Assembly (NCBI RefSeq): GCF_001590985.1
Contig: NZ_BCTX01000007.1
Location: forward strand, 39,905 to 103,904
Origin: Novosphingobium naphthalenivorans NBRC 102051
GTDB taxonomy: Bacteria; Pseudomonadota; Alphaproteobacteria; Sphingomonadales; Sphingomonadaceae
DNA: 64,000 nt
Direction: 5' to 3'
Under the pieces are notes generated by a model. It searched no databases and was not told the origin of the DNA. It worked only from the letters and a program-made list of their open reading frames with translations. The position numbers and the translations under genes are program-made. Shown here in pieces: positions 17,210 to 27,710 of this stretch (positions are counted from its first letter, which is position 1; every line of letters begins with the position of its first letter).

Positions 17210-17560
17210 ATGCCGCCGTCCGGTCAAACCGTTCGAAAGGCGCGCCGTTTCCGCCGGGAAATGACACTGCCGGAAGTGCTGGTGTGGCAGCGCCTGCGCA
17301 AGGCGCCGATGGGGATCAAGTTTCGTCGGCAGCATCCGGCGGGGCCGTTCGTACTCGATTTCTACTGTCCTTCGGTGAAGACTGGAATCGAGATTGACGG
17401 TATTGCGCATGACATGGGCGACAATCCGCAGCGGGATGTTGAGCGGGATGCGTGGTTGCGGGAGAAGGGGATCAGGGTGATCCGGATTCCGGTGGCTGAG
17501 GTTTTGCGGAACGTGGACGAGGCCGTTGAAGCCATCGTCGCGGCTTGCCGCGAGCGTTGA
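17210..17560 (+). CDS. DUF559 endonuclease-like protein
   Basis: The 116-residue protein belongs to the DUF559 group, small nucleases of the PD-(D/E)xK/Vsr-like fold. Seen: RRFRREMTLPEVLVWQRLRK (the E-x-x-L-W motif), FRRQHPAGPFVLDFYCP (D-F-Y catalytic strand), GIEIDGIAHD (the conserved E-x-D-G-x-x-H) and GIRVIRIPVAEVL. No active-site residue is obviously lost. The start at 17210 follows the repeat tail GGAGGGGGAG. The stop codon abuts a second copy of the same repeat in inverse orientation. The protein's biological role is not established. Confidence 0.85.
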   Translation: MPPSGQTVRKARRFRREMTLPEVLVWQRLRKAPMGIKFRRQHPAGPFVLDFYCPSVKTGIEIDGIAHDMGDNPQRDVERDAWLREKGIRVIRIPVAEVLRNVDEAVEAIVAACRER

Positions 17561-17627
17561 AAACCCCTCCGTCATTCGCTGCGCGAATGCCACCTCCCCA
17601 TTTTGCTTTGCAAAACAGGGAGGATTT
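17561..17627 (-). repeat. GGAGGGG palindromic repeat, copy B (inverted, abuts DUF559 stop)
   Basis: On the minus strand it reads TCCTCCCTG-TTTTGCAAAGCAAA-ATGGGGAGG, then a hairpin ATTCGC/GCGAAT, then GGAGGGGTTTT. The outer parts match copy A closely and the second hairpin is different. Its tail faces the DUF559 gene. Confidence 0.8.
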
Positions 17628-17636
17628 TTCGTTCTT

Positions 17637-17750
17637 AAAATCCTCCCTGTCGCGAAGCGATGGGGAGGGGGACCGTCCGCCCTTCGGCTGGCCGGTAGGC
17701 CGGCCGCTCAGGGTGAACTGCCCGAGGGGCAGCGGGTGGTGGAGGGGTTA
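17637..17750 (+). repeat. GGAGGGG palindromic repeat, copy C (ends at purL stop)
   Basis: Same unit as copy A: TCCTCCCTG, hairpin CGCGAAGCG, ATGGGGAGGGGGACC, then a longer hairpin region (GGCTGGCCGGTAGGCCGGCC), ending GGTGGAGGGGTTA. The last three bases are the stop codon of purL on the opposite strand. Confidence 0.8.
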
Positions 17751-19931
17751 GCCCTCCATCCAGTCCCGGAAGAACGCCTCGTTGGCTTCGCGCAGCGCGG
17801 CGATTTCGACGCCCGCTACAGTGGAGCCGCCGACCGTGCCGATCTTGACCGCGCCCGGCAGCTGCGTGCCGGCCGGAGCCGTCACGACATAGCGGCTCTG
17901 GTCTTCGCCGAAGGCCTCTGCCGTGGTCAGGGCCTTGTCGAGCGTGCAGCCCTTGCCGCCTGCCAGTGCCATTTCGGCGAGCGCGACGAGCAGGCCGCCG
18001 TCGCTCACGTCATGGACGGCCGTGACTTTGCTTTCGCCGATCCAGCCGCGCACGGCGGCGCCATGGGCCGCTTCCACCTTGAGATCGACGGCCGGCGCAT
18101 CGCCCGCTTCGCGGCCCGCGATCTCGCGCAGCCACAGCGACTGGCCGAGGTGCGTGCCGTTTCCGCCGAGCAGGAACACGTCATCGCCGTCGTTCTTGAA
18201 CGCAATGGTCGCCATCTTGTCGTGATCGGCAAGCAGGCCGACGCCGCCGATCGCCGGGGTCGGCAGGATCGCCGAACCGCCGCCGGTGGCCTTGGATTCG
18301 TTGTAGAGCGAGACGTTGCCCGAGACGATCGGATAGTCGAGCGCGCGGCAGGCATCGCCCATGCCGTTCAGGCAGCCGACGATCTGCGCCATGATCTGCG
18401 GGCGCTGCGGGTTGGCGAAGTTGAGGCAGTTGGTGATCGCCAGCGGCAGGCCGCCGACCGCGCTGATATTGCGGTAGGTCTCGGCCACCGCCTGCTTGCC
18501 GCCCTCGTAGGGATCGGCGTAGCAGTAACGCGGGCTGCAGTCGGTGCTGATCGCCAGCGCCTTGGGTGTGCCGTGCACGCGCACCACGGCTGCATCGCCG
18601 CCGGACTTCTGCATGGTGTCGGCACCGACCTGGCTGTCGTACTGTTCCCAGATCCACTTGCGCGAGGCGAGGTCCGGGCAGCCCATCAACTTGACGAGAT
18701 CCGCGCCGATGTCCGTGCTTTCCGGCACGTCGCCGAGCGCGGGCACATTGGCCCAGGCCTTGTATTCCTCAGGCGAGATATAGGGGCGTTCGTATTCCGG
18801 CGCATCGTCGGCCAGCGGGCCGAGCGGGATGTCGCAGACGACCTCGCCGTTGAATTCCAGCACCATGTGACCGGTGTCGGTCACTTCGCCGATCACCGCG
18901 AAGTCCAGTTCCCACTTCTTGAAGATGGCCTCGGCCATGGCTTCCTTGCCGGGCTTCAGGACCATCAACATGCGTTCCTGGCTCTCGGAAAGCATCATTT
19001 CGTAAGGCGTCATTGCCTCTTCGCGGCAGGGCACCATGTTCATGTCGAGCCGGATGCCCGCGCCGCCCTTGCTGGCCATTTCGACCGAGCTGGACGTGAG
19101 GCCCGCTGCGCCCATGTCCTGAATGGCCACAATGGCGTCGGTCGCCATCAGTTCGAGGCAGGCCTCGATCAGCAGCTTTTCCGTGAAGGGGTCGCCCACC
19201 TGCACGGTCGGGCGCTTCTCGTCGCTGTTCTCGTCGAAGTCCGCCGAAGCCATCGTGGCGCCGTGGATGCCGTCGCGGCCGGTCTTGGAGCCGACATAGA
19301 CGATCGGATTGCCCAGACCCGTGGCGGCGCAATAGAAGATCTTGTCGGTATCGGCCACGCCCACGGTCATCGCGTTGACGAGGATGTTGCCGTCATAGGC
19401 CTTGTGGAAATTGGTCTCGCCGCCCACGGTCGGCACGCCCACGCAGTTGCCGTAGCCGCCGATGCCCGCGACCACGCCCTGCACCAGATGCTTCATCTTC
19501 GGGTGATCGGGGCTGCCGAAGCGCAACGCGTTCATGTTCGCCACCGGGCGCGCGCCCATGGTGAAGACGTCGCGCAGGATGCCGCCCACGCCGGTCGCCG
19601 CGCCCTGATAGGGCTCGATGTAGCTGGGGTGGTTGTGGCTCTCCATCTTGAAGATGGCGGCCTGACCGTCACCGATGTCGATCACGCCCGCGTTCTCGCC
19701 GGGGCCGCAGATGACCCAGGGCGCTTCGGTCGGCAGTTTCTTCAGGTGGAAGCGGCTCGACTTGTACGAGCAATGCTCCGACCACATGACCGAGAAGATG
19801 CCGAGCTCGACGAGATTCGGCTCGCGGCCCAGTGCATGGAGCACGCGCTCGTATTCTTCGGGGCTGAGGCCATGCGCCTCGACGACGTCAGGGGTGATTC
19901 CGCTCATGCGACGCGCCTTAGCCATGTCCAT
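17748..19931 (-). CDS. purL: Phosphoribosylformylglycinamidine synthase subunit PurL
   Basis: PurL converts FGAR to FGAM with ATP in de novo purine synthesis, using ammonia channelled from PurQ. The 727-residue small form shows [66 protein letters not shown] and a second AIR-synthase-like half ([36 protein letters not shown]). Start choice: the first ATG at 19931, an ATG at 19925 or an ATG at 19907 ([13 protein letters not shown]) are all possible; the last has family-typical wording. The TAA overlaps the end of a repeat copy. Divergent from xseB with about 100 bp between. Confidence 0.97.
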   Translation of the reverse strand: MDMAKARRMSGITPDVVEAHGLSPEEYERVLHALGREPNLVELGIFSVMWSEHCSYKSSRFHLKKLPTEAPWVICGPGENAGVIDIGDGQAAIFKMESHNHPSYIEPYQGAATGVGGILRDVFTMGARPVANMNALRFGSPDHPKMKHLVQGVVAGIGGYGNCVGVPTVGGETNFHKAYDGNILVNAMTVGVADTDKIFYCAATGLGNPIVYVGSKTGRDGIHGATMASADFDENSDEKRPTVQVGDPFTEKLLIEACLELMATDAIVAIQDMGAAGLTSSSVEMASKGGAGIRLDMNMVPCREEAMTPYEMMLSESQERMLMVLKPGKEAMAEAIFKKWELDFAVIGEVTDTGHMVLEFNGEVVCDIPLGPLADDAPEYERPYISPEEYKAWANVPALGDVPESTDIGADLVKLMGCPDLASRKWIWEQYDSQVGADTMQKSGGDAAVVRVHGTPKALAISTDCSPRYCYADPYEGGKQAVAETYRNISAVGGLPLAITNCLNFANPQRPQIMAQIVGCLNGMGDACRALDYPIVSGNVSLYNESKATGGGSAILPTPAIGGVGLLADHDKMATIAFKNDGDDVFLLGGNGTHLGQSLWLREIAGREAGDAPAVDLKVEAAHGAAVRGWIGESKVTAVHDVSDGGLLVALAEMALAGGKGCTLDKALTTAEAFGEDQSRYVVTAPAGTQLPGAVKIGTVGGSTVAGVEIAALREANEAFFRDWMEG

Positions 19932-20031
19932 TCGCCTGCGCTAGCCCGCTGCATCGCTGTTCGCACGGATCATCCCGGAATTCTCCGGTTCCCACCTTGA
20001 CCGTGCCCGGCGAGGCGGCCATTGCTGCGGC

Positions 20032-20286
20032 ATGACCGGAGAGACCGAAGAGATCGCAGAGCTGAGCTTCGAGGATGCTCTGCGTGCCCTTGAAACCATC
20101 GTGCGGCAGCTCGAAAGCGGCGATGTGCCGCTGGAAGACTCCATCTCGCTTTACGAAAAGGGCGAGAAGCTGCGCCAGCATTGCCAGAAGCGGCTCGATG
20201 CGGCGCAGGCGCGGATCGAGCGGATCGTGGCTGGTCCCGATGGCGCGGCTGCCGGAACGCAGCCGTTCGATGCAGCGGAACGCTGA
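20032..20286 (+). CDS. xseB: Exodeoxyribonuclease VII small subunit
   Basis: The 84-residue subunit of ExoVII supports XseA in degrading single-stranded DNA to acid-soluble oligonucleotides. LSFEDALRALETIVRQLESGDVPLEDSISLYEKGEKLRQHCQ is the full XseB helical hairpin signature. xseA is not in the window. The ispA gene starts 3 nt after the stop; the xseB-ispA pairing is common in proteobacteria. Confidence 0.95.
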   Translation: MTGETEEIAELSFEDALRALETIVRQLESGDVPLEDSISLYEKGEKLRQHCQKRLDAAQARIERIVAGPDGAAAGTQPFDAAER

Positions 20287-20289
20287 GCA

Positions 20290-21198
20290 GTGAGCGCGTC
20301 CGGCGAGACCGGTCTGGTGCTGGCCGAAGGGCTGGCCCGTATCGCCAGCGAAATCGACGATGCGTTCGACGCGCTGCTGTCGCTTCCTGATGATCCCCGG
20401 CTGAAGCTGATCGAAGCGATGCGCTATGCCGCGATTGGCGGTGGCAAGCGGCTGCGGCCCCTGCTGCTGACGGCCGTTGCGGAAATGTACGGCGTGCAGC
20501 GCGAGGCTGCGGTGCGCGCGGGCGTGGCGATTGAGTCGATCCACGTCTATTCGCTGATCCACGACGATCTGCCGTGCATGGACAATGACGCGCTGCGTCA
20601 CGGCAAGCCGACCGTGCATCTGGCCTATGACGATGCAACGGCTGTGCTGGCAGGCGATTCGCTTCACGCTTTCGCGTTCGAAGTGCTTTCCGATCCGGCG
20701 ACGAGCGCGGACCCCTTTACGCGGATCGAGCTGGTGCAGGCGCTGGGCCAGGCGAGCGGCGCGCGCGGCATGGCGGGCGGGCAGATGATGGACCTCGTCG
20801 CCGAGACCAGCGAGTTCGATCTGCAGACCGTCACTCGGCTCCAGCAACTCAAGACCGGGGCCTTGCTCGGCGCTGCGGTTGAGATGGGGGCGATCCTCGG
20901 GCGTGTCGCGCCGGAAGGGCGCACGCATCTGCGCGGCTATGCACGCGATATCGGCCTGGCCTTCCAGATCACCGACGATCTCATCGACCATGAAGGCGAT
21001 GCGGAAGTGGCCGGTAAGGCCGTGGGCAAGGATGCCGTTGCCGGCAAGCAGACTTTCGTCTCGCTGCTCGGCCCCGAGCGGGCCCGCGAACAGGCGCGGA
21101 TGCTGGTGGAGCAGGCGATCGAGCATCTTGCGCAGCATGGCCGCGAGGCCGATCTTCTGCGCGCCGTGGCGCGCTATATCGTCGAGAGGGATCATTGA
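20290..21198 (+). CDS. ispA: Farnesyl diphosphate synthase (polyprenyl synthetase)
   Basis: The 302-residue short-chain trans-prenyltransferase condenses IPP with DMAPP and GPP. The first Asp-rich motif is DDLPCMDND (residues 92-100) and the second is DDLID (229-233); GGKRLRP lies at residues 51-57. Bulky or small residues upstream of the first motif (VYSLIH) fit a C15 product, although C20 cannot be excluded from sequence. GTG start at 20290, 3 nt after xseB. Its TGA overlaps the coaD ATG by one base, so xseB-ispA-coaD form one transcript. Confidence 0.93.
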   Translation: MSASGETGLVLAEGLARIASEIDDAFDALLSLPDDPRLKLIEAMRYAAIGGGKRLRPLLLTAVAEMYGVQREAAVRAGVAIESIHVYSLIHDDLPCMDNDALRHGKPTVHLAYDDATAVLAGDSLHAFAFEVLSDPATSADPFTRIELVQALGQASGARGMAGGQMMDLVAETSEFDLQTVTRLQQLKTGALLGAAVEMGAILGRVAPEGRTHLRGYARDIGLAFQITDDLIDHEGDAEVAGKAVGKDAVAGKQTFVSLLGPERAREQARMLVEQAIEHLAQHGREADLLRAVARYIVERDH

Positions 21199-21728
21199 TG
21201 GCGGGGGTGGAGACGGGCAGCGAACGGATCGGCGTCTATCCCGGCACGTTCGATCCCCTCACGCTGGGGCACGCCGATATCATCCGGCGCGGTGCCAAGC
21301 TGGTGGACAAGCTGATCATTGGCGTCACCACCAACATGTCCAAGAACCCGCTGTTCTCCCCCGAAGAGCGGATGGCCATGGTGGAGCGTGAAGTCGCTGC
21401 CATGGGCATCGACAACGTTGCCGTGGTGGGTTTCAACGCGCTGCTGATGAAGTTCGCCCAGAAGCAGGGGGCGACCGTGATCGTGCGCGGCCTGCGCGCG
21501 GTGGCGGACTTCGAATACGAATATCAGATGGCCGGCATGAACCAGCAGCTCAATTCGAACATCGAGACGGTGTTCCTGATGGCGGACGTGAGCCTGCAGC
21601 CGATTGCGTCGAAGCTGGTCAAGGAAATCGCCATGTTCGGCGGCGACATCGCGAAATTCGTCAGCCCCGCCGTGCGTGAGGATGTGGTGGCACGCATCGC
21701 TGCCAATGGCCTTCAGGGGGATTACTGA
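21198..21728 (+). CDS. coaD: Phosphopantetheine adenylyltransferase
   Basis: CoaD adenylates 4'-phosphopantetheine in coenzyme A synthesis. The nucleotidyltransferase motif YPGTFDPLTLGHADII contains the T/HxGH signature, and the family's VIVRGLRAVADFEYEYQMAGMNQQL block follows near residue 88. The 176-residue length is normal. The ATG at 21198 overlaps the ispA stop; a TTG one codon earlier is possible but unnecessary. Confidence 0.96.
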   Translation: MAGVETGSERIGVYPGTFDPLTLGHADIIRRGAKLVDKLIIGVTTNMSKNPLFSPEERMAMVEREVAAMGIDNVAVVGFNALLMKFAQKQGATVIVRGLRAVADFEYEYQMAGMNQQLNSNIETVFLMADVSLQPIASKLVKEIAMFGGDIAKFVSPAVREDVVARIAANGLQGDY

Positions 21729-21837
21729 AGAGGCTTTGCCCGGATCATTCCCAAATCATTCCCAAATCATTCATTGTGCCGACAGCGGCCGGGCTTTATC
21801 GCGCCATGCCATGATCGGACCTGTTTGTGAGTATTCG

Positions 21838-22518
21838 ATGAAGTTTCGCCTGCCGCTGACCACCTTGATGATGGGCGTTGCGCTCGTTGCCACCCCCGCG
21901 ATCGCCAAGAAGAAGGAACCGGTCACGCCGGCTCCCACCGCGCTGCCGACTTTCGTCGATCCCGATCCGACGCATGATCCGGACGATGTGCTCTATCTCG
22001 ATCTGTCGGACGGCGGGCGCGTGGCGATCCGCCTGATGCCGGCCTGGGCGCCGCATCATGTCGAGCGGATCGAGACGCTGACGAAGGAAGGCTTCTACAA
22101 CGGCCAGATCTTCCACCGCGTGATCGACGGCTTCATGGCGCAGACCGGCGACCCGACGGGCACCGGGCAGGGCGGTTCGCAGCTGCCGGATCTCAAGGCC
22201 GAGTTCAATTCGATGCCGCACTTGCGCGGCACGGTCTCGATGGCGCGTACCAACGATCCGGACAGTGCCAACAGCCAGTTCTTCATCGTCTTCTACCCGC
22301 GTTTCGCGCTTGACCGGAAATATACCGTGTTCGGCCGCGTGATCTCGGGCATGGAATACGTGGACAAGATCCAGCGCGGCGAGCCGCCCGCCAATCCGAC
22401 GAAGATCGTCCAGGCCTCGCTGGCATCGCAGCACCTGCCGCCGCCGGACTTCGCCGCCATGCAGGCTGCATCCGCGCCGATTACGGCTGATCAGCTCAGC
22501 AATTCGCAGTCGAACTGA
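21838..22518 (+). CDS. Periplasmic cyclophilin-type peptidylprolyl isomerase
   Basis: The 226-residue protein has a signal peptide (MKFRLPLTTLMMGVALVATPAIAKK) and a cyclophilin domain: FYNGQIFHRVIDGFMAQTGDPTGTGQGG (catalytic FHRVI and Q-x-GDPTGTG), MARTNDPDSANSQFFI (S-x-NSQFFI) and FGRVISGMEYVDKI. It catalyses cis-trans isomerisation of prolyl bonds in exported proteins. ATG at 21838. A longer frame from 21604 overlaps coaD and is not used. Between the genes lies a short tandem repeat of AAATCATTCCC. Confidence 0.93.
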   Translation: MKFRLPLTTLMMGVALVATPAIAKKKEPVTPAPTALPTFVDPDPTHDPDDVLYLDLSDGGRVAIRLMPAWAPHHVERIETLTKEGFYNGQIFHRVIDGFMAQTGDPTGTGQGGSQLPDLKAEFNSMPHLRGTVSMARTNDPDSANSQFFIVFYPRFALDRKYTVFGRVISGMEYVDKIQRGEPPANPTKIVQASLASQHLPPPDFAAMQAASAPITADQLSNSQSN

Positions 22519-22590
22519 TCCCTTCGGCAGGCTCGCGGTGCGTGATCGCGCGCTTGTCGAAGCGCCTGCGTTCGTCTAGCGCGCCGCGCC

Positions 22591-23619
22591 ATGCGTGTTG
22601 ACCTGTTCGATTTCGACCTGCCGCCCGAACGCATTGCCCTGCGTCCCGCCCGGCCGCGCGATGCCGCCCGGATGCTGGTGGTCGAGGGCGAGGCGCCTTT
22701 CGCGGACCGTCATGTGCGCGATCTGCCGGACCTGCTGCGCGAGGGCGACGTGCTGGTCTTCAACGATACGCGGGTCATCCCGGCGCAGCTTGAAGGCCTG
22801 CGCGGCGAAGCGCGGATCGGCGCGACGCTGCACAAGCGGATCGATCTGCGGCGCTGGCAGGCCTTCGTGCGCAATGCCAAGCGGCTGAAGCCGGGCGACC
22901 GGATTGCCTTTCCCGCCGATGTCAGTGCCCTGGCCGAGCAACGCCACGAAGACGGCAGCTGGACGCTGCTGTTCGAAGGCGAAGAGCCGGTCGAAGTGCT
23001 GCTGGAGCGGGCCGGCCGGATGCCGCTGCCGCCCTATATCGCCGGCAAGCGCGAGACCGACGAGGCCGACGCGAGCGACTATCAGACCATGTTCGCGCGC
23101 GAAAAAGGCGCGGTCGCCGCGCCGACCGCAGCCTTGCATTTCACGCCGGAACTGGTCGAGCGGCTCGATGCGGCCAGCATCGCGCGCGAAACGCTGACCC
23201 TGCATGTCGGGGCAGGCACGTTCCTTCCGGTCAAGGCGGACGACACGCAAGATCACCGGATGCACGCGGAATGGGGCCGCATCGACGCGGAAACGGCCGA
23301 GCGCCTCAATGAAACGCGGGCCCGAGGCGGCAGGCTGATCGCGGTCGGCACGACCTCGCTGCGCCTGCTGGAAAGCGCGGCGGGCGATGACGGCGTGATC
23401 CGCCCGTTCGAGGGCGACACGTCGATCTTCATCACTCCCGGCTATCGCTTCAAGGCGATCGACGGGCTGATGACCAATTTCCACTTGCCCAAATCGACCC
23501 TGTTCATGCTGGTTTCGGCGCTGATGGGGCGCGAGCGGATGCAGGCGGTCTATGCCCGCGCCATTGCCACGGACTACCGGTTCTATTCCTACGGCGATTC
23601 CAGCTTGTTGCTGCCGTAG
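22591..23619 (+). CDS. queA: S-adenosylmethionine:tRNA ribosyltransferase-isomerase
   Basis: QueA transfers and isomerises the ribosyl part of SAM onto preQ1 in tRNA, giving epoxyqueuosine. The 342-residue protein starts [20 protein letters not shown], typical for the family, and has [41 protein letters not shown] and [23 protein letters not shown]. tgt, the enzyme acting before it in the pathway, lies 2.9 kb downstream on the same strand, separated by an ABC exporter and a DUF481 gene. Confidence 0.97.
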   Translation: MRVDLFDFDLPPERIALRPARPRDAARMLVVEGEAPFADRHVRDLPDLLREGDVLVFNDTRVIPAQLEGLRGEARIGATLHKRIDLRRWQAFVRNAKRLKPGDRIAFPADVSALAEQRHEDGSWTLLFEGEEPVEVLLERAGRMPLPPYIAGKRETDEADASDYQTMFAREKGAVAAPTAALHFTPELVERLDAASIARETLTLHVGAGTFLPVKADDTQDHRMHAEWGRIDAETAERLNETRARGGRLIAVGTTSLRLLESAAGDDGVIRPFEGDTSIFITPGYRFKAIDGLMTNFHLPKSTLFMLVSALMGRERMQAVYARAIATDYRFYSYGDSSLLLP

Positions 23620-23676
23620 TTCTTCTTTCGGGGATAGGGTCTTGGAACTGTCGCCGTGCTCGCGCATCTAGGGGCG

Positions 23677-24618
23677 ATGCAAACCATTCTCGAAATCAGC
23701 GGCCTGACCAAGACGTACTCGGGCGGCTTCACTGCGCTCAAGGGTGTGGACCTTTCGATTAACCGGGGCGAGATCTTCGCGCTGCTTGGCCCCAATGGCG
23801 CAGGCAAGACGACGCTGATCGGTGCCGTGTGCGGGCTGGTGCGGCCGACGTCGGGCACGATCCATGCGTTTGGTGAGGATATGGCCGCCCACTGGCGCCG
23901 TCTGCGCGCGCGTGTCGGCCTTGTTCCGCAGGAACTTGCGACCGATATGTTCGAGAAGGTCCAGCGTACGGTAAGCCATTCGCGCGGGCTGTTCGGGCTG
24001 CCGCCGGACCCTGCCAAGGTGGAGGAAATCCTGCGCGCGCTCAGCCTCTGGGACAAGCGCGATGCCCAGGTCCGCACGCTGTCCGGCGGCATGAAGCGCC
24101 GCGTGCTGATCGCCAAGGCGCTGGCCCATGAACCCGAACTGCTGTTTCTCGATGAGCCGACCGCGGGCGTCGATGTCGAATTGCGGCGCGACATGTGGCG
24201 CCAGATCGCCCTGCTGCGCGATCGCGGGACCACGATCATCCTGACCACTCACTACCTCGAAGAAGCCGAGGAAATGGCGGACCGCGTCGGCATCATCAAC
24301 AAGGGCGAGATCCTGATGGTCGATGACAAGCAGGCGATGATGGAGCGCCTCGGCCGGACCGAGGCGCTGATCACGCTGGCACAGCCGCTGGGCGGCATTC
24401 CCGAGGCATTGGCGGCTTTCCCGGTGTCGCTGACCGAAGAAGGCAGAGTGCTGTGCTATCGCGGCGGCGGGGGAGACGGCGGCCGCGGCGGCACCGCCGA
24501 AGTTGCGGAGCTGACCAAGGCGCTCACCCGCGCGGGCATCGACTACACCGCGATCGACATCCACGAATCGAGCCTTGAAGACATCTTTGTCGATCTGCTG
24601 GAAGGAGGCGCTGCATGA
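23677..24618 (+). CDS. ABC transporter ATP-binding protein (ABC-2 export type)
   Basis: The 313-residue ATPase has Walker A GPNGAGKTT, the Q-loop VPQEL, signature LSGGMKRR, Walker B LLFLDEPTAGVD and the switch His in LTTHYLEEAEEMADR. After the nucleotide-binding domain there is a C-terminal extension with a Gly/Arg-rich linker (GGGGDGGRGG) ending in DIHESSLEDIFVDLL, as in DrrA/NodI-like exporters. I chose the ATG at 23677 (MQTILEISGLTK) over the GTG at 23656. The stop overlaps the permease ATG (ATGA). The substrate is unknown. Confidence 0.93.
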   Translation: MQTILEISGLTKTYSGGFTALKGVDLSINRGEIFALLGPNGAGKTTLIGAVCGLVRPTSGTIHAFGEDMAAHWRRLRARVGLVPQELATDMFEKVQRTVSHSRGLFGLPPDPAKVEEILRALSLWDKRDAQVRTLSGGMKRRVLIAKALAHEPELLFLDEPTAGVDVELRRDMWRQIALLRDRGTTIILTTHYLEEAEEMADRVGIINKGEILMVDDKQAMMERLGRTEALITLAQPLGGIPEALAAFPVSLTEEGRVLCYRGGGGDGGRGGTAEVAELTKALTRAGIDYTAIDIHESSLEDIFVDLLEGGAA

Positions 24619-25388
24619 GCCTGTTCAATGCCCGCAGCGCCTGGACCATCTACAAGCAGGAACTCATGCGGGCCTTCCGCACGGCCATGCAGTCGATCCT
24701 CGCGCCGGTGCTGACGACGACGCTCTATTTCGTGGTTTTCGGGGCCGCGATCGGCGGACAGATGCAGGGCGGCATGGGCGGTGTGAACTACGGCGCCTTT
24801 ATCGTGCCCGGCCTGCTGCTGTTGACCTTGCTGGGCGAGAGTACCTCCAATGCCAGTTTCGGGATCTACATGCCGCGTTTTACCGGTTCGATCTACGAAC
24901 TGCTTTCGGCGCCCGTCGGCGTGGCGGAAACGCTGGCCGGTTTCGTGGGGGCGGCGGCGACCAAGTCGCTGATTCTGGCGGCGATCATTCTGGGAACGGC
25001 CAGCTTCTTTGTCGACTACACGATCGCCCATCCGATCTACGCTTTCGGCTATATCCTGCTGGTTTCGGCCAGTTTCTCGCTGTTCGGTTTCATCCTGGGC
25101 ATCTGGGCGGACAGTTTCGAGAAGCTGTCGGTCGTGCCGATGCTGATCCTGATGCCGCTGACGTTCCTGGGCGGCACGTTCTATTCGATCCATGTCCTGC
25201 CGGAGCCTTGGCGTTCGGTGGCGATGGCCAATCCGGTGGTCTATCTCGTCAATGGCCTGCGCTGGACGTTCTACGGCAGTTCGGACGTGTCGATCGGCGT
25301 CTCGCTGGGCCTCACGTTGTTTTTCCTCGCAATTTGCGTGGCGTTCATCTCGTGGATCTTCAAGACCGGGTGGCGCTTGCGGACATGA
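24615..25388 (+). CDS. ABC-2 type transporter permease
   Basis: The 257-residue integral membrane protein has about six hydrophobic spans (for example ILAPVLTTTLYFVVFGAAI, FIVPGLLLLTLLG, AAIILGTASFFVD, YILLVSASFSLFGFILGIW, LGLTLFFLAICVAFISWIF) and the ABC-2 family segment PMLILMPLTFLGGTFYSI-x-LP. It pairs with the upstream ATPase, whose gene overlaps it by 4 bp. Such exporters carry lipids, polysaccharides or drugs; nothing in the sequence fixes the cargo. Confidence 0.93.
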   Translation: MSLFNARSAWTIYKQELMRAFRTAMQSILAPVLTTTLYFVVFGAAIGGQMQGGMGGVNYGAFIVPGLLLLTLLGESTSNASFGIYMPRFTGSIYELLSAPVGVAETLAGFVGAAATKSLILAAIILGTASFFVDYTIAHPIYAFGYILLVSASFSLFGFILGIWADSFEKLSVVPMLILMPLTFLGGTFYSIHVLPEPWRSVAMANPVVYLVNGLRWTFYGSSDVSIGVSLGLTLFFLAICVAFISWIFKTGWRLRT

Positions 25389-25406
25389 CTCGATAAAAAC
25401 CCCGGC

Positions 25407-27618
<2,212 letters not shown>

Positions 27619-27710
27619 TCTGCAGGGATTAACTTTTTGAAATTGCTTCCGAGTTGTTGAAATAGAAGGCGAATTCGTCAATCTCCTCCCATGGCGGAAG
27701 GAGGGCGAGA

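Noticed and set aside
17526..20000. 824-codon plus-strand frame
   Set aside because: It lies antisense to purL, which has full family motifs, and its product is low-complexity His/Ala/Arg-rich sequence.
21728..21837. Tandem AAATCATTCCC as a functional site
   Set aside because: Only two and a half short copies in a short intergenic gap; no symmetry and no second occurrence noticed, so chance duplication is the simplest view.
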